A stretch of 64,000 nt of DNA, taken from the NCBI GenBank assembly GCA_021648025.1, contig JAKITO010000003.1:1-64000 (forward strand). Direction: 5' to 3'. Shown piece by piece: positions 17,437-26,896 of the stretch. The DNA is from Paracoccaceae bacterium. GTDB taxonomy: Bacteria > Pseudomonadota > Alphaproteobacteria > Rhodobacterales > Rhodobacteraceae. Each line of letters starts with the position of its first letter. Position 1 is the first letter of the stretch. The notes below the pieces were generated by a model. It was not told where the DNA came from. It ran no database searches and was given only the letters and a program-made list of their open reading frames with translations. A program made the translations under genes and the position numbers.

Positions 17437-18942
17437 TTACAAATCCATCAACAACCGGCGCGGATCTTCCAGCGCGTCCTTGACCCGCACCAAGAACGTC
17501 ACCGCGCCTTTGCCATCAACAATCCGGTGATCATAAGACAGCGACAGATACATCATCGGCCTGATCACCACCTCGCCATTGATCGCCATGGGCCGGTCCT
17601 GAATCTTGTGCATACCCAGAATGCCCGATTGCGGCGGGTTCAGAATCGGCGAGGACATCAGCGACCCATAAACCCCTCCATTCGAGAGCGTGAACGTCCC
17701 GCCCTGCATTTCCGCCATCGTCAACTTGCCATCCCGCGCACGCCGACCCTTTTCGGCAATGGCCTTTTCGATCTCGGCAAATGACATCGAATCCGCATCG
17801 CGGATCACCGGCACCACAAGGCCGGTGGGGGTGCCGGCCGCCACGCCCATATGCACAAAGTTCTTGTAAACAATGTCGGTGCCGTCAATCTCGGCATTGA
17901 CCTCGGGCACCTCTTTCAGGGCATGGCAACAGGCCTTGGTGAAAAACGACATGAAGCCAAGCCGGGCACCATGTTTCTTCTCAAACTGTTCTTTGTATTT
18001 CGTGCGCAGGGCCATGATTTCGGTCATGTCCACTTCGTTATAGGTGGTCAGCTGCGCCGCCGTGTTCTGACTTTCCTTCAACCGTCTGGCGATGGTCTGG
18101 CGCAGGCGGGTCATCTTGACCCGCTCTTCGCGCGCGGCATCGTCTGCGGCTACGGGTGCGCGTTGGACAGACGGGGCGGGCGCGGTCGGCGCAGCCGCAG
18201 AAGTTGTCACTGGGGCCGATACCGCTGACACAGCTTTTGCCACGTCTTCTTTCATCACCCGCCCGTCACGGCCCGTTCCGGTGACAGCATCGGCGCTGAT
18301 CCCTGCTTCGGCCATGGCCTTCTCAGCCGACGGCGCGTTTTTCATGTCCGCAGATGTGGCGGCTGCTGCTGGTGCAGCGGCGGGTGCCGGGGCCGAAGCG
18401 GCCACAGATCCAGACGAAGAAATCACCGCCAGCTTGGCGCTTGCATCTACGGTCGCGCCTTCTGGGGCCAGGATTTCTGCCAATGTCCCGGCGGCAGGGC
18501 TGGGCACCTCGACCGAGACCTTGTCAGTCTCAAGCTCGCACAACATTTCATCCTGCGCGACCACATCGCCAACAGCCTTAAACCAGGTGCTGACAGTTGC
18601 CTCGGTTACCGATTCGCCCAAGGTCGGCACCATCACATCAACTGAACCAGACGCCGCATCCGCCGCCTGCGGTGCTGGGGCGGCAGGGCTGGCAGCAGCC
18701 CCGGCCCCTTCGGCAATTGTCGCCAGTAACGCGTCAACGCCAACGGTTTCCCCTTCGGCGGCGATGATCTCGCCGATAGAACCGGCGACCGGGCTGGGCA
18801 CTTCGACGGTGACCTTGTCAGTCTCAAGTTCGCACAGCATTTCGTCGACGGCGACCGGATCGCCCGGCTTTTTGAACCAGGTGGCAACCGTGGCTTCGGT
18901 AACGGATTCGCCCAGGGTGGGTACGCGGATTTCGGTTGTCAT
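17437..18942 (-). CDS. sucB: 2-oxoglutarate dehydrogenase E2, dihydrolipoamide succinyltransferase
   Basis: 501 aa. It transfers the succinyl group from E1-bound lipoamide to CoA. Two tandem lipoyl domains are visible, each with ETDKVTVEV or ETDKVSVEV carrying the lipoylated Lys (about residues 43 and 145). An Ala/Pro linker, a peripheral-subunit-binding domain ([20 protein letters not shown]) and the catalytic domain ending [16 protein letters not shown] (His/Asp) follow. E. coli SucB has one lipoyl domain; the duplication explains the greater length. It starts on the sucA stop (1-base overlap). Confidence 0.97.
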   Translation of the reverse strand: MTTEIRVPTLGESVTEATVATWFKKPGDPVAVDEMLCELETDKVTVEVPSPVAGSIGEIIAAEGETVGVDALLATIAEGAGAAASPAAPAPQAADAASGSVDVMVPTLGESVTEATVSTWFKAVGDVVAQDEMLCELETDKVSVEVPSPAAGTLAEILAPEGATVDASAKLAVISSSGSVAASAPAPAAAPAAAATSADMKNAPSAEKAMAEAGISADAVTGTGRDGRVMKEDVAKAVSAVSAPVTTSAAAPTAPAPSVQRAPVAADDAAREERVKMTRLRQTIARRLKESQNTAAQLTTYNEVDMTEIMALRTKYKEQFEKKHGARLGFMSFFTKACCHALKEVPEVNAEIDGTDIVYKNFVHMGVAAGTPTGLVVPVIRDADSMSFAEIEKAIAEKGRRARDGKLTMAEMQGGTFTLSNGGVYGSLMSSPILNPPQSGILGMHKIQDRPMAINGEVVIRPMMYLSLSYDHRIVDGKGAVTFLVRVKDALEDPRRLLMDL

Positions 18943-21920
18943 CAGTTTGATCCTTCGATGGTCAGTGCTTCGTCAACAAGGGCTGCTTGCTGGAGTTTGT
19001 GTTGGCTGGCCATGCCCGTCGCAGGCGAGGCTGACGTGGCGCGACCGACATAACGCGGCCTTGAGTGATCGGCCTCGATCCGGCCCAGCACCCATTCGAT
19101 ATTGGGTTCAATGAATGTCCAGGCCCCTTGGTTTTTCGGCTCTTCCTGGCACCAGATGATTTCCGCGCCCTTAAAGCGTTTCAACTCATTGACTATGGAA
19201 TTCGCCGGGAACGGATAGAACTGTTCCACCCGCATCAGATAGATGTCGGTGATGCCACGTTCATCGCGTTCCGCAAGCAGATCGAAATATACCTTGCCGG
19301 AACACATCACCACCCGTTTGATGGCCGCGTCTTCAACCAGTTCAGTATCGGAATTGCCCTTTTGCGCGTCATCCCAAAGTACGCGGTGAAAGCTGGAGCC
19401 AGTGGTGAAATCATCCGCCGTGCTGACCGCCAGCTTGTGACGCAACAGCGATTTGGGTGTGACCAAAATAAGCGGTTTTCGGAACGTCCGGTGCATTTGT
19501 CGCCGCAGGATGTGGAAATAATTGGCCGGCGTCGTGCAATTGGCAACGATCCAGTTGTCCTGACCGCACATTTGCAGGAACCGTTCCAGCCGGGCCGAGG
19601 AATGCTCAGGCCCTTGCCCCTCAAAGCCATGCGGCAGCAGAACCACCAGGCCAGACATGCGCAACCATTTGCTTTCGCCCGACGAAATGAACTGGTCAAA
19701 CATGATCTGCGCGCCATTGGCGAAATCGCCGAACTGCGCCTCCCACAGCACCAGCGCGTTGGGCTCGGCCAGAGTATAGCCGTATTCGAACCCCAGCACC
19801 GCGTATTCTGACAGCATGGAATCGATCACATCATATTGTGCCTGACCCGCGCGAATATTATTCAGCGGAAAATACCGTTCTTCGGTGTCCTGATTGATCA
19901 GTCCGGAATGGCGTTGGCTGAACGTGCCGCGGGTGGCATCCTGGCCGGACAGACGAACCGGAAAGCCTTCGGTCAGCAACGCGCCAAATGCCAACGCCTC
20001 GCCGGTGGCCCAATCAAACCCCGTGCCGGTCTCGAACATCGTCTTCTTGGTTTCGAGCAGGCGGCCAATCGTCTTATGCAGTGCAAAGTCCGCAGGCGCG
20101 CTCGATAAAGACGCGCCAATTTCGGCAAATGTTTCCGGCGGGATCGCGGTCTGACCGCGGGCATATTCCTCTTTTTTCTTGTTCAGATGCGACCAGCGCC
20201 CGTCAAGCCAATCGGCTTTGTTGGGTTTATAGTTGGTCCCGGCCTCAAACTCTTGATTAAGATGCGCCTGAAACGCCGTTTTCATATCCTCGATCTCGCC
20301 TTCGGGGATCAGCCCGTCGCGCACCAGCCGCTCGGTATAAAGGCTAAGCGTGGTTTTTTGCGTCTTGATCTTCTTGTACATGATCGGGTTGGTGAACATC
20401 GGCTCGTCGCCTTCGTTATGACCAAACCGGCGATAGCAGAAGATATCCAGCACCACGTCTTTGTGAAACTTCTGACGGAACTCGGTGGCGACGCGGGCGG
20501 CATGCACCACGGCCTCGGGGTCGTCGCCGTTAACGTGGAAAATCGGCGCTTCGACCATCAGGGCGATGTCGGTCGGGTAGGGCGACGAGCGGCTGAAATG
20601 TGGTGCCGTGGTAAACCCGATCTGGTTGTTGACCACGATATGCATGGTGCCGCCGGTCTTGTGACCCTTCAGGCCGCTTAGACCAAAGCATTCCGCCACC
20701 ACGCCTTGTCCGGCAAACGCCGCGTCGCCGTGCAGCAGGATTGCCAGCGTCGCGGTGCGGTCCTGGTCGCGCTGCTGATCCTGTTTGGCGCGCACCTTGC
20801 CCAGAACCACCGGATTGACCGCCTCAAGGTGGCTTGGGTTGGCCGTTAGCGACAAATGCACCGAATTGCCGTCAAATTCCCGATCCGAACTTGCGCCCAG
20901 ATGGTATTTCACATCGCCCGATCCATCCACATCTTCGGGTTTGAACGACCCGCCCTGAAATTCGTTGAAAATCGCGCGATACGGCTTTTGCATCACATTG
21001 GCCAGTACCGAAAGCCGCCCCCGGTGCGGCATGCCGATGACGATGTCGCGCACGCCAAGCGCCCCGCCCCGCTTGATGATCTGCTCCATCGCCGGGATCA
21101 GGCTTTCGCCGCCATCCAGACCAAACCGCTTGGTGCCCATGTATTTCACATGCAGGAATTTCTCGAACCCCTCGGCCTCGACCATCTTGTTCAGGATCGC
21201 CCGGCGCCCCTGCTTGGTAAACTGGATTTCCTTGCCATATCCCTCAATGCGTTCCTTCAGCCACCCGGCTTCTTCGGGGTTGGAAATATGCATGTATTGC
21301 AGGGCAAACGTGCCGCAATACGTGCGTTTGACAATATCCACGATCTGGCGCATCGACGCCATTTGCAGGCCCAGAACATTGTCGATGAATATCGGCCGGT
21401 CCATGTCGGCGTCGGCAAAGCCAAAGGTCTTGGGGTCCAGTTCCGGCGTCAGTTCGGTTGAACGCATGCCCAGCGGATCAAGGTCGGCCACCAGATGACC
21501 ACGAATACGGTACGCGCGGATCAGCATCAGCGCCCGCAAACTATCCAGAACCGCGCGTTTGATCTGTTCTTCCGAGACCTCGACACCTTTTTCAGCAGCC
21601 TTCGCGGCAATCTTGCGCCCAGCCGCCTTGGCCTCAATCTCAACGCCATTGTCGTCTTCTGGCCACTCGCCGGTGATGGCAAGGGTCAGATCGTCCTGCG
21701 GCACGGGGGGCCAGTCGGCACGCGCCCATGACGGGCCTTTTGCCTCGGCCATAACGTCAGAGTCCGCATCGCCCATCTGACTGAAGAACTCGCCCCACGC
21801 GGCATCAACCGCGCCGGGATCATTGGCATATTGGGCGTATAACTGCTCCAGATATTCGGCGTTATGGCCTTGCATGAAGGAGGTCGCGTGGAATTGATCA
21901 TTGGGGATTTGTTCGGTCAT
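18942..21920 (-). CDS. sucA: 2-oxoglutarate dehydrogenase E1
   Basis: Thiamine-diphosphate-dependent decarboxylation of 2-oxoglutarate and reductive succinylation of E2 lipoamide. I chose ATG 21920 ([15 protein letters not shown]) because GAGG precedes it; an upstream in-frame ATG at 21962 would add 14 residues. 992 aa. Visible motifs are [29 protein letters not shown] (ThDP/Mg region), [11 protein letters not shown] and [16 protein letters not shown]. The N-terminal [14 protein letters not shown] is the E2-binding helix region. Confidence 0.96.
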   Translation of the reverse strand: MTEQIPNDQFHATSFMQGHNAEYLEQLYAQYANDPGAVDAAWGEFFSQMGDADSDVMAEAKGPSWARADWPPVPQDDLTLAITGEWPEDDNGVEIEAKAAGRKIAAKAAEKGVEVSEEQIKRAVLDSLRALMLIRAYRIRGHLVADLDPLGMRSTELTPELDPKTFGFADADMDRPIFIDNVLGLQMASMRQIVDIVKRTYCGTFALQYMHISNPEEAGWLKERIEGYGKEIQFTKQGRRAILNKMVEAEGFEKFLHVKYMGTKRFGLDGGESLIPAMEQIIKRGGALGVRDIVIGMPHRGRLSVLANVMQKPYRAIFNEFQGGSFKPEDVDGSGDVKYHLGASSDREFDGNSVHLSLTANPSHLEAVNPVVLGKVRAKQDQQRDQDRTATLAILLHGDAAFAGQGVVAECFGLSGLKGHKTGGTMHIVVNNQIGFTTAPHFSRSSPYPTDIALMVEAPIFHVNGDDPEAVVHAARVATEFRQKFHKDVVLDIFCYRRFGHNEGDEPMFTNPIMYKKIKTQKTTLSLYTERLVRDGLIPEGEIEDMKTAFQAHLNQEFEAGTNYKPNKADWLDGRWSHLNKKKEEYARGQTAIPPETFAEIGASLSSAPADFALHKTIGRLLETKKTMFETGTGFDWATGEALAFGALLTEGFPVRLSGQDATRGTFSQRHSGLINQDTEERYFPLNNIRAGQAQYDVIDSMLSEYAVLGFEYGYTLAEPNALVLWEAQFGDFANGAQIMFDQFISSGESKWLRMSGLVVLLPHGFEGQGPEHSSARLERFLQMCGQDNWIVANCTTPANYFHILRRQMHRTFRKPLILVTPKSLLRHKLAVSTADDFTTGSSFHRVLWDDAQKGNSDTELVEDAAIKRVVMCSGKVYFDLLAERDERGITDIYLMRVEQFYPFPANSIVNELKRFKGAEIIWCQEEPKNQGAWTFIEPNIEWVLGRIEADHSRPRYVGRATSASPATGMASQHKLQQAALVDEALTIEGSN

Positions 21921-21940
21921 TTTTTCCTCGTTTTGCTGGT

Positions 21941-22133
21941 TCAATTGAACCATGCCATCCAAAGTGGAAATTCAATCACTTGGTACGACGCATACCAAAC
22001 TGCAATGAGGCCGATGAACGCCAATCAGGGCGGAAGCCACGGCGCTTTTATCGCGTTCCTGGCCCCACCGAAAAGCTGTGAAACCCGCGATGAACGGCGT
22101 TGTGATCGTCAACCAATAAAGTGTCTTGGTCAC
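21941..22133 (-). pseudogene. Small membrane protein gene, probably frameshifted
   Basis: Between sucD and sucA a GTG at 22133, preceded by GGAGG, opens a reading frame starting MTKTLYWLTITTPFIAG with a hydrophobic first helix. At about 22022 the frame loses its character and would end at 21972 after 53 aa (tail VHRPHCSLVCVVPSD). Removing one G of the GG at 22021-22022 restores a longer frame with a second membrane helix (LIAFIGLIAVWYASYQ) and a stop at 21941, 20 bases before the sucA ATG and next to its ribosome binding site. I infer a roughly 63-aa two-helix membrane protein broken by a +1 insertion or by a sequencing error. No family recognised. Confidence 0.45.
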
Positions 22134-22160
22134 CGTGTTCCTCCAGTGCCTGAATTGTTT

Positions 22161-23042
22161 CTATCCAATCGCTTCCAACACAGCCTCGCCCAGCCCCGCA
22201 GGACTTTCGGCGACAATGACCCCAGCGGCGCGCATCGCTTCGATCTTGTCCTCGGCGCCGCCTTTGCCACCGGCAACAATTGCGCCCGCGTGGCCCATGC
22301 GCCGCCCCGGAGGGGCGGTGCGTCCGGCAATGAACCCGGCTGTCGGTTTCCAACGGCCCTTTTTCTTCTCATCAATCAGGAATTGCGCCGCTTCTTCTTC
22401 CGCGCTGCCGCCAATCTCGCCGATCATGATGATGCTTTGGGTCTGATCATCCGCCAAAAACATCTCCAACACATCAATATGTTCGGTGCCTTTGATCGGG
22501 TCACCGCCAATGCCCACCGCCGTCGATTGTCCCAGCCCGTTGTCGGTGGTCTGTTTCACCGCCTCATAGGTCAGCGTGCCGGAACGTGACAGCACCCCGC
22601 ACGACCCGGCCATATGAATATGCCCCGGCATGATGCCGATCTTGCAGGCCCCGGGCGTGATGATCCCCGGACAATTCGGCCCGATCAGACGCGATGCAGA
22701 CCCTTCCAAGGCGCGTTTCACCCGCATCATGTCCAGCACGGGAATGCCTTCGGTGATGCAGCAGATCAGCGGGATTTCTGCGTCAATCGCCTCAAGAATA
22801 CTGTCGGCCGCAAACGGCGGCGGCACATAGATCACCGTGGCGTTGGCCCCGGTTTTGGCCATCGCTTCGTGCACCGAATTGAATACCGGCAGGTCCAGAT
22901 GCGTCTGCCCGCCTTTGCCCGGGGTCACGCCGCCGACCATTTTTGTGCCATAGGCGATCGCCTGTTCAGTGTGGAATGTACCTTGCGAGCCGGTCAGGCC
23001 CTGGCAGATGACTTTGGTGTTTTGATCGATGAGGACGGCCAT
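22161..23042 (-). CDS. sucD: Succinyl-CoA synthetase alpha subunit
   Basis: 293 aa. Substrate-level phosphorylation step succinyl-CoA to succinate. The CoA-binding Rossmann start is [15 protein letters not shown], the active-site phospho-His lies in [21 protein letters not shown], and [20 protein letters not shown] is the succinyl-CoA synthetase signature. Its partner sucC lies 2.4 kb upstream, with four genes between, instead of directly adjacent. Confidence 0.97.
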   Translation of the reverse strand: MAVLIDQNTKVICQGLTGSQGTFHTEQAIAYGTKMVGGVTPGKGGQTHLDLPVFNSVHEAMAKTGANATVIYVPPPFAADSILEAIDAEIPLICCITEGIPVLDMMRVKRALEGSASRLIGPNCPGIITPGACKIGIMPGHIHMAGSCGVLSRSGTLTYEAVKQTTDNGLGQSTAVGIGGDPIKGTEHIDVLEMFLADDQTQSIIMIGEIGGSAEEEAAQFLIDEKKKGRWKPTAGFIAGRTAPPGRRMGHAGAIVAGGKGGAEDKIEAMRAAGVIVAESPAGLGEAVLEAIG

Positions 23043-23058
23043 GTTTGTGGTCCTTGAG

Positions 23059-23856
23059 TTACAGAGGTTGAGATTTACGCAATAAAACCGAGATGTTGTC
23101 GTCTATTGGCAAGGTGACCCTGTTGATCAGTTCAACAGAGAACCCGGCCCGTCCGGCAACATCCCGAAGGCTTTGCAATGTGAAATAGTTTACGTGGTCA
23201 GGATAGCGGAACCCGCACCATTTTGGCCCGATCACCCGTCGGTTAAGCGAGCCAAAGTTGGGCACGCGGATGAACACAGCGCCGGTTGGTTTCAACGCGC
23301 GATTTGCGCCTTTCAGCACGTCCATTACTTGGGTTTCATGCTCCAGATACGAAAACATCACGATACCGTCGAACATTTCAGGATCAAATTCACCAATCGC
23401 CTCGGCTCCGGGACCAAACAGGCAATACCCGCCGCGCGCGCGCATCACCTCATCCGAAATCTTGTGCAGGCTGGTGGATAATTCGATGCCATAAGGGGTC
23501 ATCGGTGGCTGGATGCGCTGGCCCCAGCCACAGCCGATATCAAGGACATGACCGTTGTTGAACCACCGGCCAAACGCGCGGGTTTTGTCGCGGTACATGC
23601 CCAGCCCATTGCGAATGCGCCGTGCCAGCGGGCTGAAAACGGTAGACCCGCGAGAGGTTGCCTTTTTCGCTTCATAGGTTTTTTCCCAGGCCGATTCCTC
23701 TTTCAGCGCTTCGTAGTCGGGCGGGTTGCGCAGATAGACAAATCCGCACGCCTCGCAGGCCGCCACGTTCCAGTCCTCTGGCGAATAGGCCGCCAGGGTT
23801 GCGGCCCCTCCGGACGCGCAGGCCGGGCAATTGCGATGTGGTGCATTGTCAAACAT
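23059..23856 (-). CDS. SAM-dependent methyltransferase with N-terminal zinc ribbon
   Basis: 265 aa. The N-terminus has CPACASGG (about residues 10-17) and [12 protein letters not shown] (about 34-45), a four-Cys ribbon as in Methyltransf_13/23-type proteins. The Rossmann SAM motif is [12 protein letters not shown] near residue 103, with [24 protein letters not shown] downstream. The substrate is unknown; relatives act on sugars or quinone-like compounds. Its start overlaps the stop of the next gene upstream (ATG at 23856), and it lies 17 bases before sucD, so it is part of the suc operon. Confidence 0.85.
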   Translation of the reverse strand: MFDNAPHRNCPACASGGAATLAAYSPEDWNVAACEACGFVYLRNPPDYEALKEESAWEKTYEAKKATSRGSTVFSPLARRIRNGLGMYRDKTRAFGRWFNNGHVLDIGCGWGQRIQPPMTPYGIELSTSLHKISDEVMRARGGYCLFGPGAEAIGEFDPEMFDGIVMFSYLEHETQVMDVLKGANRALKPTGAVFIRVPNFGSLNRRVIGPKWCGFRYPDHVNYFTLQSLRDVAGRAGFSVELINRVTLPIDDNISVLLRKSQPL

Positions 23857-24443
23857 TAGTCATTGCCCCGTTTTGTTGTGCCGGCCGGTTGATAATAAAT
23901 CAGCCCATAGCGCGAGAAATTGCCAGGTTCTAGGTCGCGCTGTGTGGCGACAATGGCGGGTGGATCAGAGGGCACGGCCCAGGCCTGTTCGATATTGTGC
24001 CAGAAAGTTCCCGGCGGCACGGGTTTTGCCCGGGGAAAGGTATTGGCGATATAGGCCCGGAATTTATGCGTCTGCCCGGTGCGCGACCGCGCCTGCACGA
24101 CACAGATGTTCTGGGTTAGCGCCACAAGGGGTCGTTTGTTATCAATCACATAGACCCTTGTTTTGTTTTGCCCGCGCCTTGGCCTTGGTACATAATTGGA
24201 CTTGCGAAGCAGCGCATCCGCAAGGGTCCGGTCGCGCGGGCCATTGACGCAGTATTTATCAAACGCATGCACCAACGCGCCGGGGCTGGATTTAGGGACG
24301 ATGTTAGAACGCTTGATATTGGCCACCTCAAGTGCATCGGGGCCAAGGCCGGCCGTGGTGCAACCGGCCAAAAGGGATACCCCCAAAGCGCCAATGTGCC
24401 GCCAGGAAGATGTTTGCAAGGGATTGCGAGTTGTGACCGTCAC
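23856..24443 (-). CDS. Putative lipoprotein, unknown function
   Basis: 195 aa. An N-terminal membrane segment ends in SLLAGC (about residues 23-28), a lipobox-like site although the preceding n-region is long (about 16 residues). The mature part is basic with conserved-looking CVNGPRDRTLADALL and YCVNG-type segments and a C-terminal YGLIYYQPAGTT. Two further Cys may form a disulfide. The stop overlaps the methyltransferase start, so the genes are coupled. No family recognised. It could be a roseobacter-specific envelope protein. Confidence 0.7.
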   Translation of the reverse strand: MTVTTRNPLQTSSWRHIGALGVSLLAGCTTAGLGPDALEVANIKRSNIVPKSSPGALVHAFDKYCVNGPRDRTLADALLRKSNYVPRPRRGQNKTRVYVIDNKRPLVALTQNICVVQARSRTGQTHKFRAYIANTFPRAKPVPPGTFWHNIEQAWAVPSDPPAIVATQRDLEPGNFSRYGLIYYQPAGTTKRGND

Positions 24444-24476
24444 GTTTGCTGCCTTTTGTTCATCATATCCCTGGTC

Positions 24477-25010
24477 CTAGTCGTCAAGTGCCGCGACGCT
24501 GGCGATATTGGTTCCATCGGCCGAATTGAACGAAATGGTGACAACGGTTTTTGTCCCGTCCCCGTGTTTTGCGATCCAGCTTGTGACCTTGGGCTGATTG
24601 TCAAAGACGTGGGCGCCAAAGCGTTGGGTGAATCTGGTTTCGATCTCCTGAATTAAAATCTTATAGCCGTCATATCCAAGATCAGATGCCTTGATGGCGG
24701 CGGCGCATGACACTGACGGGTCATCCGGGTCATTGTTGTAGTTTGAGATAAAGTAGGTGCCCGACGGGTCGCCATAAAACCCCGACAGCGGGCCTTCGTT
24801 GACGATCGCCAACCCTGCGGCTTTGATAGCCGCGTGTGAGCGAGGCAACTCAAGCTCGGGTTGGAGCGTGCCAAAGATACAGGCCGTGTCTATTAATCCG
24901 GCGACGGCAATGGGGTTTGCTTGTGCGGTCTGGGCGGATGCGGAAATTGGTAAGATCAAAGCACCGATCAATGCGACCATGGTTGAATAAACTCTGGGTA
25001 ACCTTTTCAT
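24477..25010 (-). CDS. Exported protein of unknown function
   Basis: 177 aa with a clear Sec signal peptide (residues about 1-26: MKRLPRV, a hydrophobic core, cleavage after SASA). The mature part holds two Cys (DTACIFG and VSCAAAI) that may pair. No family recognised. It lies on the suc strand between sucC and sucD. The gene and the region to its right (to 25440) have more AT-rich, less typical codon use than their neighbours, suggesting a later insertion into the operon. Confidence 0.65.
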   Translation of the reverse strand: MKRLPRVYSTMVALIGALILPISASAQTAQANPIAVAGLIDTACIFGTLQPELELPRSHAAIKAAGLAIVNEGPLSGFYGDPSGTYFISNYNNDPDDPSVSCAAAIKASDLGYDGYKILIQEIETRFTQRFGAHVFDNQPKVTSWIAKHGDGTKTVVTISFNSADGTNIASVAALDD

Positions 25011-25189
25011 TTCATTCTCTTTTGTGATCGGTGTTGTCTAATGAAATTGACTGCAATGGCATCGAACCCATGTCTGAACCCGACCTGAAAGGCAGGCTGC
25101 TTGACAGAGTTCGAGGCTTAGTCCGAATAGGGATAGAGCTTCTCGAACTGATGGATACAGTGATTTCGTCAATATATGCGGTCAAATTT
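25011..25189. other. Non-coding spacer inside the suc operon
   Basis: 179 bases of relatively AT-rich sequence between the exported protein gene and the 83-aa gene. It contains a plus-strand ORF without a ribosome binding site (25070-25207, starting MSEPDLKGRLLDRVRG and ending in a hydrophobic tail, with rare codons). No convincing promoter or terminator was seen. Confidence 0.4.
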
Positions 25190-25441
25190 CTAAACCTCTT
25201 CATTTGAATTGCATTGTATGAAATGCGACAGGAATAATGTCGCAGCGAGAAGAATCGCGGCAATCCCGAAGCCTATGCGAGCGGCAACAATCAATACTGC
25301 TTCGGTCAGCTGTCCACCACCTGCTCCGCCGCATGGTAAGGTCACACTTTCTGGACCATTGATGATAGGAGTGCAGCGCCCTGCCAACCAGACAGAAAAA
25401 GCTGCGATGAAGATCGACATGCCGATACCCCACTTCTTCAA
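25190..25441 (-). CDS. Small membrane protein, coupled to sucC
   Basis: 83 aa from TTG 25441, or 76 aa from ATG 25420. The sequence AGGGG lies across the end of sucC, a few bases before the TTG, which supports coupled translation. Two hydrophobic segments are seen: residues about 6-21 ([16 protein letters not shown]) and about 48-73 ([20 protein letters not shown]). The region between has PCGGAGGG. No family recognised. Codon use is less GC-biased than in sucC. Confidence 0.55.
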   Translation of the reverse strand: MKKWGIGMSIFIAAFSVWLAGRCTPIINGPESVTLPCGGAGGGQLTEAVLIVAARIGFGIAAILLAATLFLSHFIQCNSNEEV

Positions 25442-25446
25442 CCAAA

Positions 25447-26640
25447 TTACCCCTTCACCGCTGCCACAATTTTCAGCGCCCCATCCTTCAAATCATCCGC
25501 CGCGATCACGTCCACGTCGGAATTGTTGATGATCGCCTTGCCTTCCTCAACATTGGTCCCCTCAAGGCGCACCACCAACGGCACCGTCAACCCGACCTCT
25601 TTCACCGCCGCAACCACGCCCTCGGCGATCACGTCGCAGCGCATGATGCCGCCAAAGATGTTGACCAGAATGCCCTTTACCTTGGGGTCGGATGTGATGA
25701 TCTTGAACGCCTCGGTGACCTTTTCCTTGGTCGCCCCCCCCCCCACATCCAGAAAGTTGGCCGGTTCGGCCCCGTACAGTTTGATGATGTCCATCGTTGC
25801 CATCGCCAACCCGGCCCCGTTGACCATGCAACCAATTTCGCCGTCCAAAGTGATATAGTTCAGGTCGTACTTGGCGGCTTCCAGCTCTTTTGGGTCTTCT
25901 TCGGTCTCGTCGCGCAGCTCGGCGATATCGGCGTGGCGGTACATGGCGTTGTCGTCAAACGCGATTTTCGCGTCCAGCACCTTTAGGTCGCCGGTGTCAG
26001 ACACGATCAGCGGGTTGATCTCAAGCATCTCCATGTCTTTTTCCACAAATGCGCGGTACAAAAGCGCCATCAGCCCGACGCATTGTTTGACCTGCTTACC
26101 CTTCAGCCCCAATGCAAACGCAACCCGGCGCCCATGAAACGGCTGATAGCCGGTCGCCGGATCAACCGAGAACGACAGGATTTTCTCGGGTGTTGATTCT
26201 GCGACCTCTTCGATGTCCATCCCACCTTCCGTGGAACACACAAAACTGATCCGGCTCGTCTGACGATCGACCAGCAGGGCAAGGTACATTTCGGTCTCTA
26301 TTCCGGCCCCGTCTTCGATATAAACCCGGTTCACCTGCTTGCCGGCCGGCCCGGTCTGATGGGTCACCAACGTGCGCCCCAGCATCTTCTTGGCTTCCTC
26401 TGCCGCTTCCTCAACTGATTTGGTCAGCCGCACACCGCCCTGATCACCGGCATCCGCTTCTTTGAAACTACCCTTGCCGCGCCCGCCTGCGTGAATCTGC
26501 GCCTTGACCACCCAAAGGGGGCCGTCCAGTGCGCCTGCCGCCGTCTTGGCATCCTCGGCTTTCAGCACCGCGCGACCGTCCGCAACCGGCGCGCCAAAGT
26601 TACGTAAAAGCGTCTTGGCCTGGTATTCGTGGATGTTCAT
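25447..26640 (-). CDS. sucC: Succinyl-CoA synthetase beta subunit
   Basis: 397 aa, ATP-grasp subunit that activates succinate with ATP/GTP. It begins [19 protein letters not shown]. The ATP-grasp loop [15 protein letters not shown] is near residue 46, and the C-terminal flavodoxin-like domain has [18 protein letters not shown]. It heads the sucC-...-sucD-sucA-sucB-lpdA operon. A good promoter and a pair of palindromic operators lie upstream. Confidence 0.97.
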   Translation of the reverse strand: MNIHEYQAKTLLRNFGAPVADGRAVLKAEDAKTAAGALDGPLWVVKAQIHAGGRGKGSFKEADAGDQGGVRLTKSVEEAAEEAKKMLGRTLVTHQTGPAGKQVNRVYIEDGAGIETEMYLALLVDRQTSRISFVCSTEGGMDIEEVAESTPEKILSFSVDPATGYQPFHGRRVAFALGLKGKQVKQCVGLMALLYRAFVEKDMEMLEINPLIVSDTGDLKVLDAKIAFDDNAMYRHADIAELRDETEEDPKELEAAKYDLNYITLDGEIGCMVNGAGLAMATMDIIKLYGAEPANFLDVGGGATKEKVTEAFKIITSDPKVKGILVNIFGGIMRCDVIAEGVVAAVKEVGLTVPLVVRLEGTNVEEGKAIINNSDVDVIAADDLKDGALKIVAAVKG

Positions 26641-26709
26641 GAAATATCGTCCCGTCTGATGAGAATGCTGGTCGTTATAGTGATCCTTAAGGCATGAAGT
26701 TAAACGAAT

Positions 26710-26738
26710 ATTTTACGTGAGCCTGCGAAATCAGTAAA
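26710..26738 (-). promoter_or_regulatory. Predicted sucC promoter
   Basis: On the minus strand TTTACT (26738-26733), a 17-base spacer and TAAAAT (26715-26710) form a good sigma-70-type promoter, about 70 bases upstream of the sucC ATG. The paired operators lie immediately upstream of the -35, the position expected for an activator. Confidence 0.5.
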
Positions 26739-26747
26739 AAACCGACA

Positions 26748-26782
26748 TTTGTGATCACAGCATTTCGACGTGTGATCACAAA
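26748..26782. promoter_or_regulatory. Tandem GTGATCAC operators upstream of sucC
   Basis: Two palindromes, TTTGTGATCACAG (26748-26760) and GTGTGATCACAAA (26770-26782), have centres exactly 21 bp apart (two helical turns). The same pair with the same spacing lies upstream of sdhC. The compact TGTGATCACA is not a CRP/FNR site, which would need a 6-base spacer between TGTGA and TCACA. The regulator is unknown. Confidence 0.7.
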
Positions 26783-26803
26783 TCCCACCGAGGAGGACGA
26801 AAT

Positions 26804-26896
26804 ATGGTTAACGAACAATTCACCAATAGAATCATCTGGGTGATTCCGGCGCGAACATGTTTCCAGATCAGGCAGAGAACGATGCGCATCGTCTAA
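26804..26896 (+). CDS. Candidate small ORF (30 aa) divergent from sucC
   Basis: ATG 26804 follows a near-perfect Shine-Dalgarno AGGAGGA (26791-26797) at 6 bases spacing. The product begins MVNEQFTNRIIWVIPARTC and ends with QRTMRIV. It is basic, with one Cys. It reads away from sucC, 22 bases downstream of the right-hand operator, so the same operator pair could control it. The end overlaps the 3' end of the opposing 500-aa gene by 4 bases. No homologue is recognised. The strong ribosome binding site is the main evidence. Confidence 0.4.
   Translation: MVNEQFTNRIIWVIPARTCFQIRQRTMRIV

Noticed and set aside
18092-19114. Long plus-strand ORF (340 codons) over sucB and the end of sucA
   Set aside because: It is antisense to the Ala-rich lipoyl domains and linkers of SucB, whose codon pattern leaves the opposite frame open. 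It has no ribosome binding site and is low-complexity Ala/Ser/Val.
25070-25207. 45-aa plus-strand ORF inside the suc operon spacer
   Set aside because: The peptide looks amphipathic, but there is no ribosome binding site, it is antisense to the operon and uses many rare codons. I mention it only within the spacer entry.
26748-26782. CRP/FNR binding sites
   Set aside because: TGTGATCACA lacks the 6-base spacer between TGTGA and TCACA (or TTGAT and ATCAA) that CRP and FNR need.
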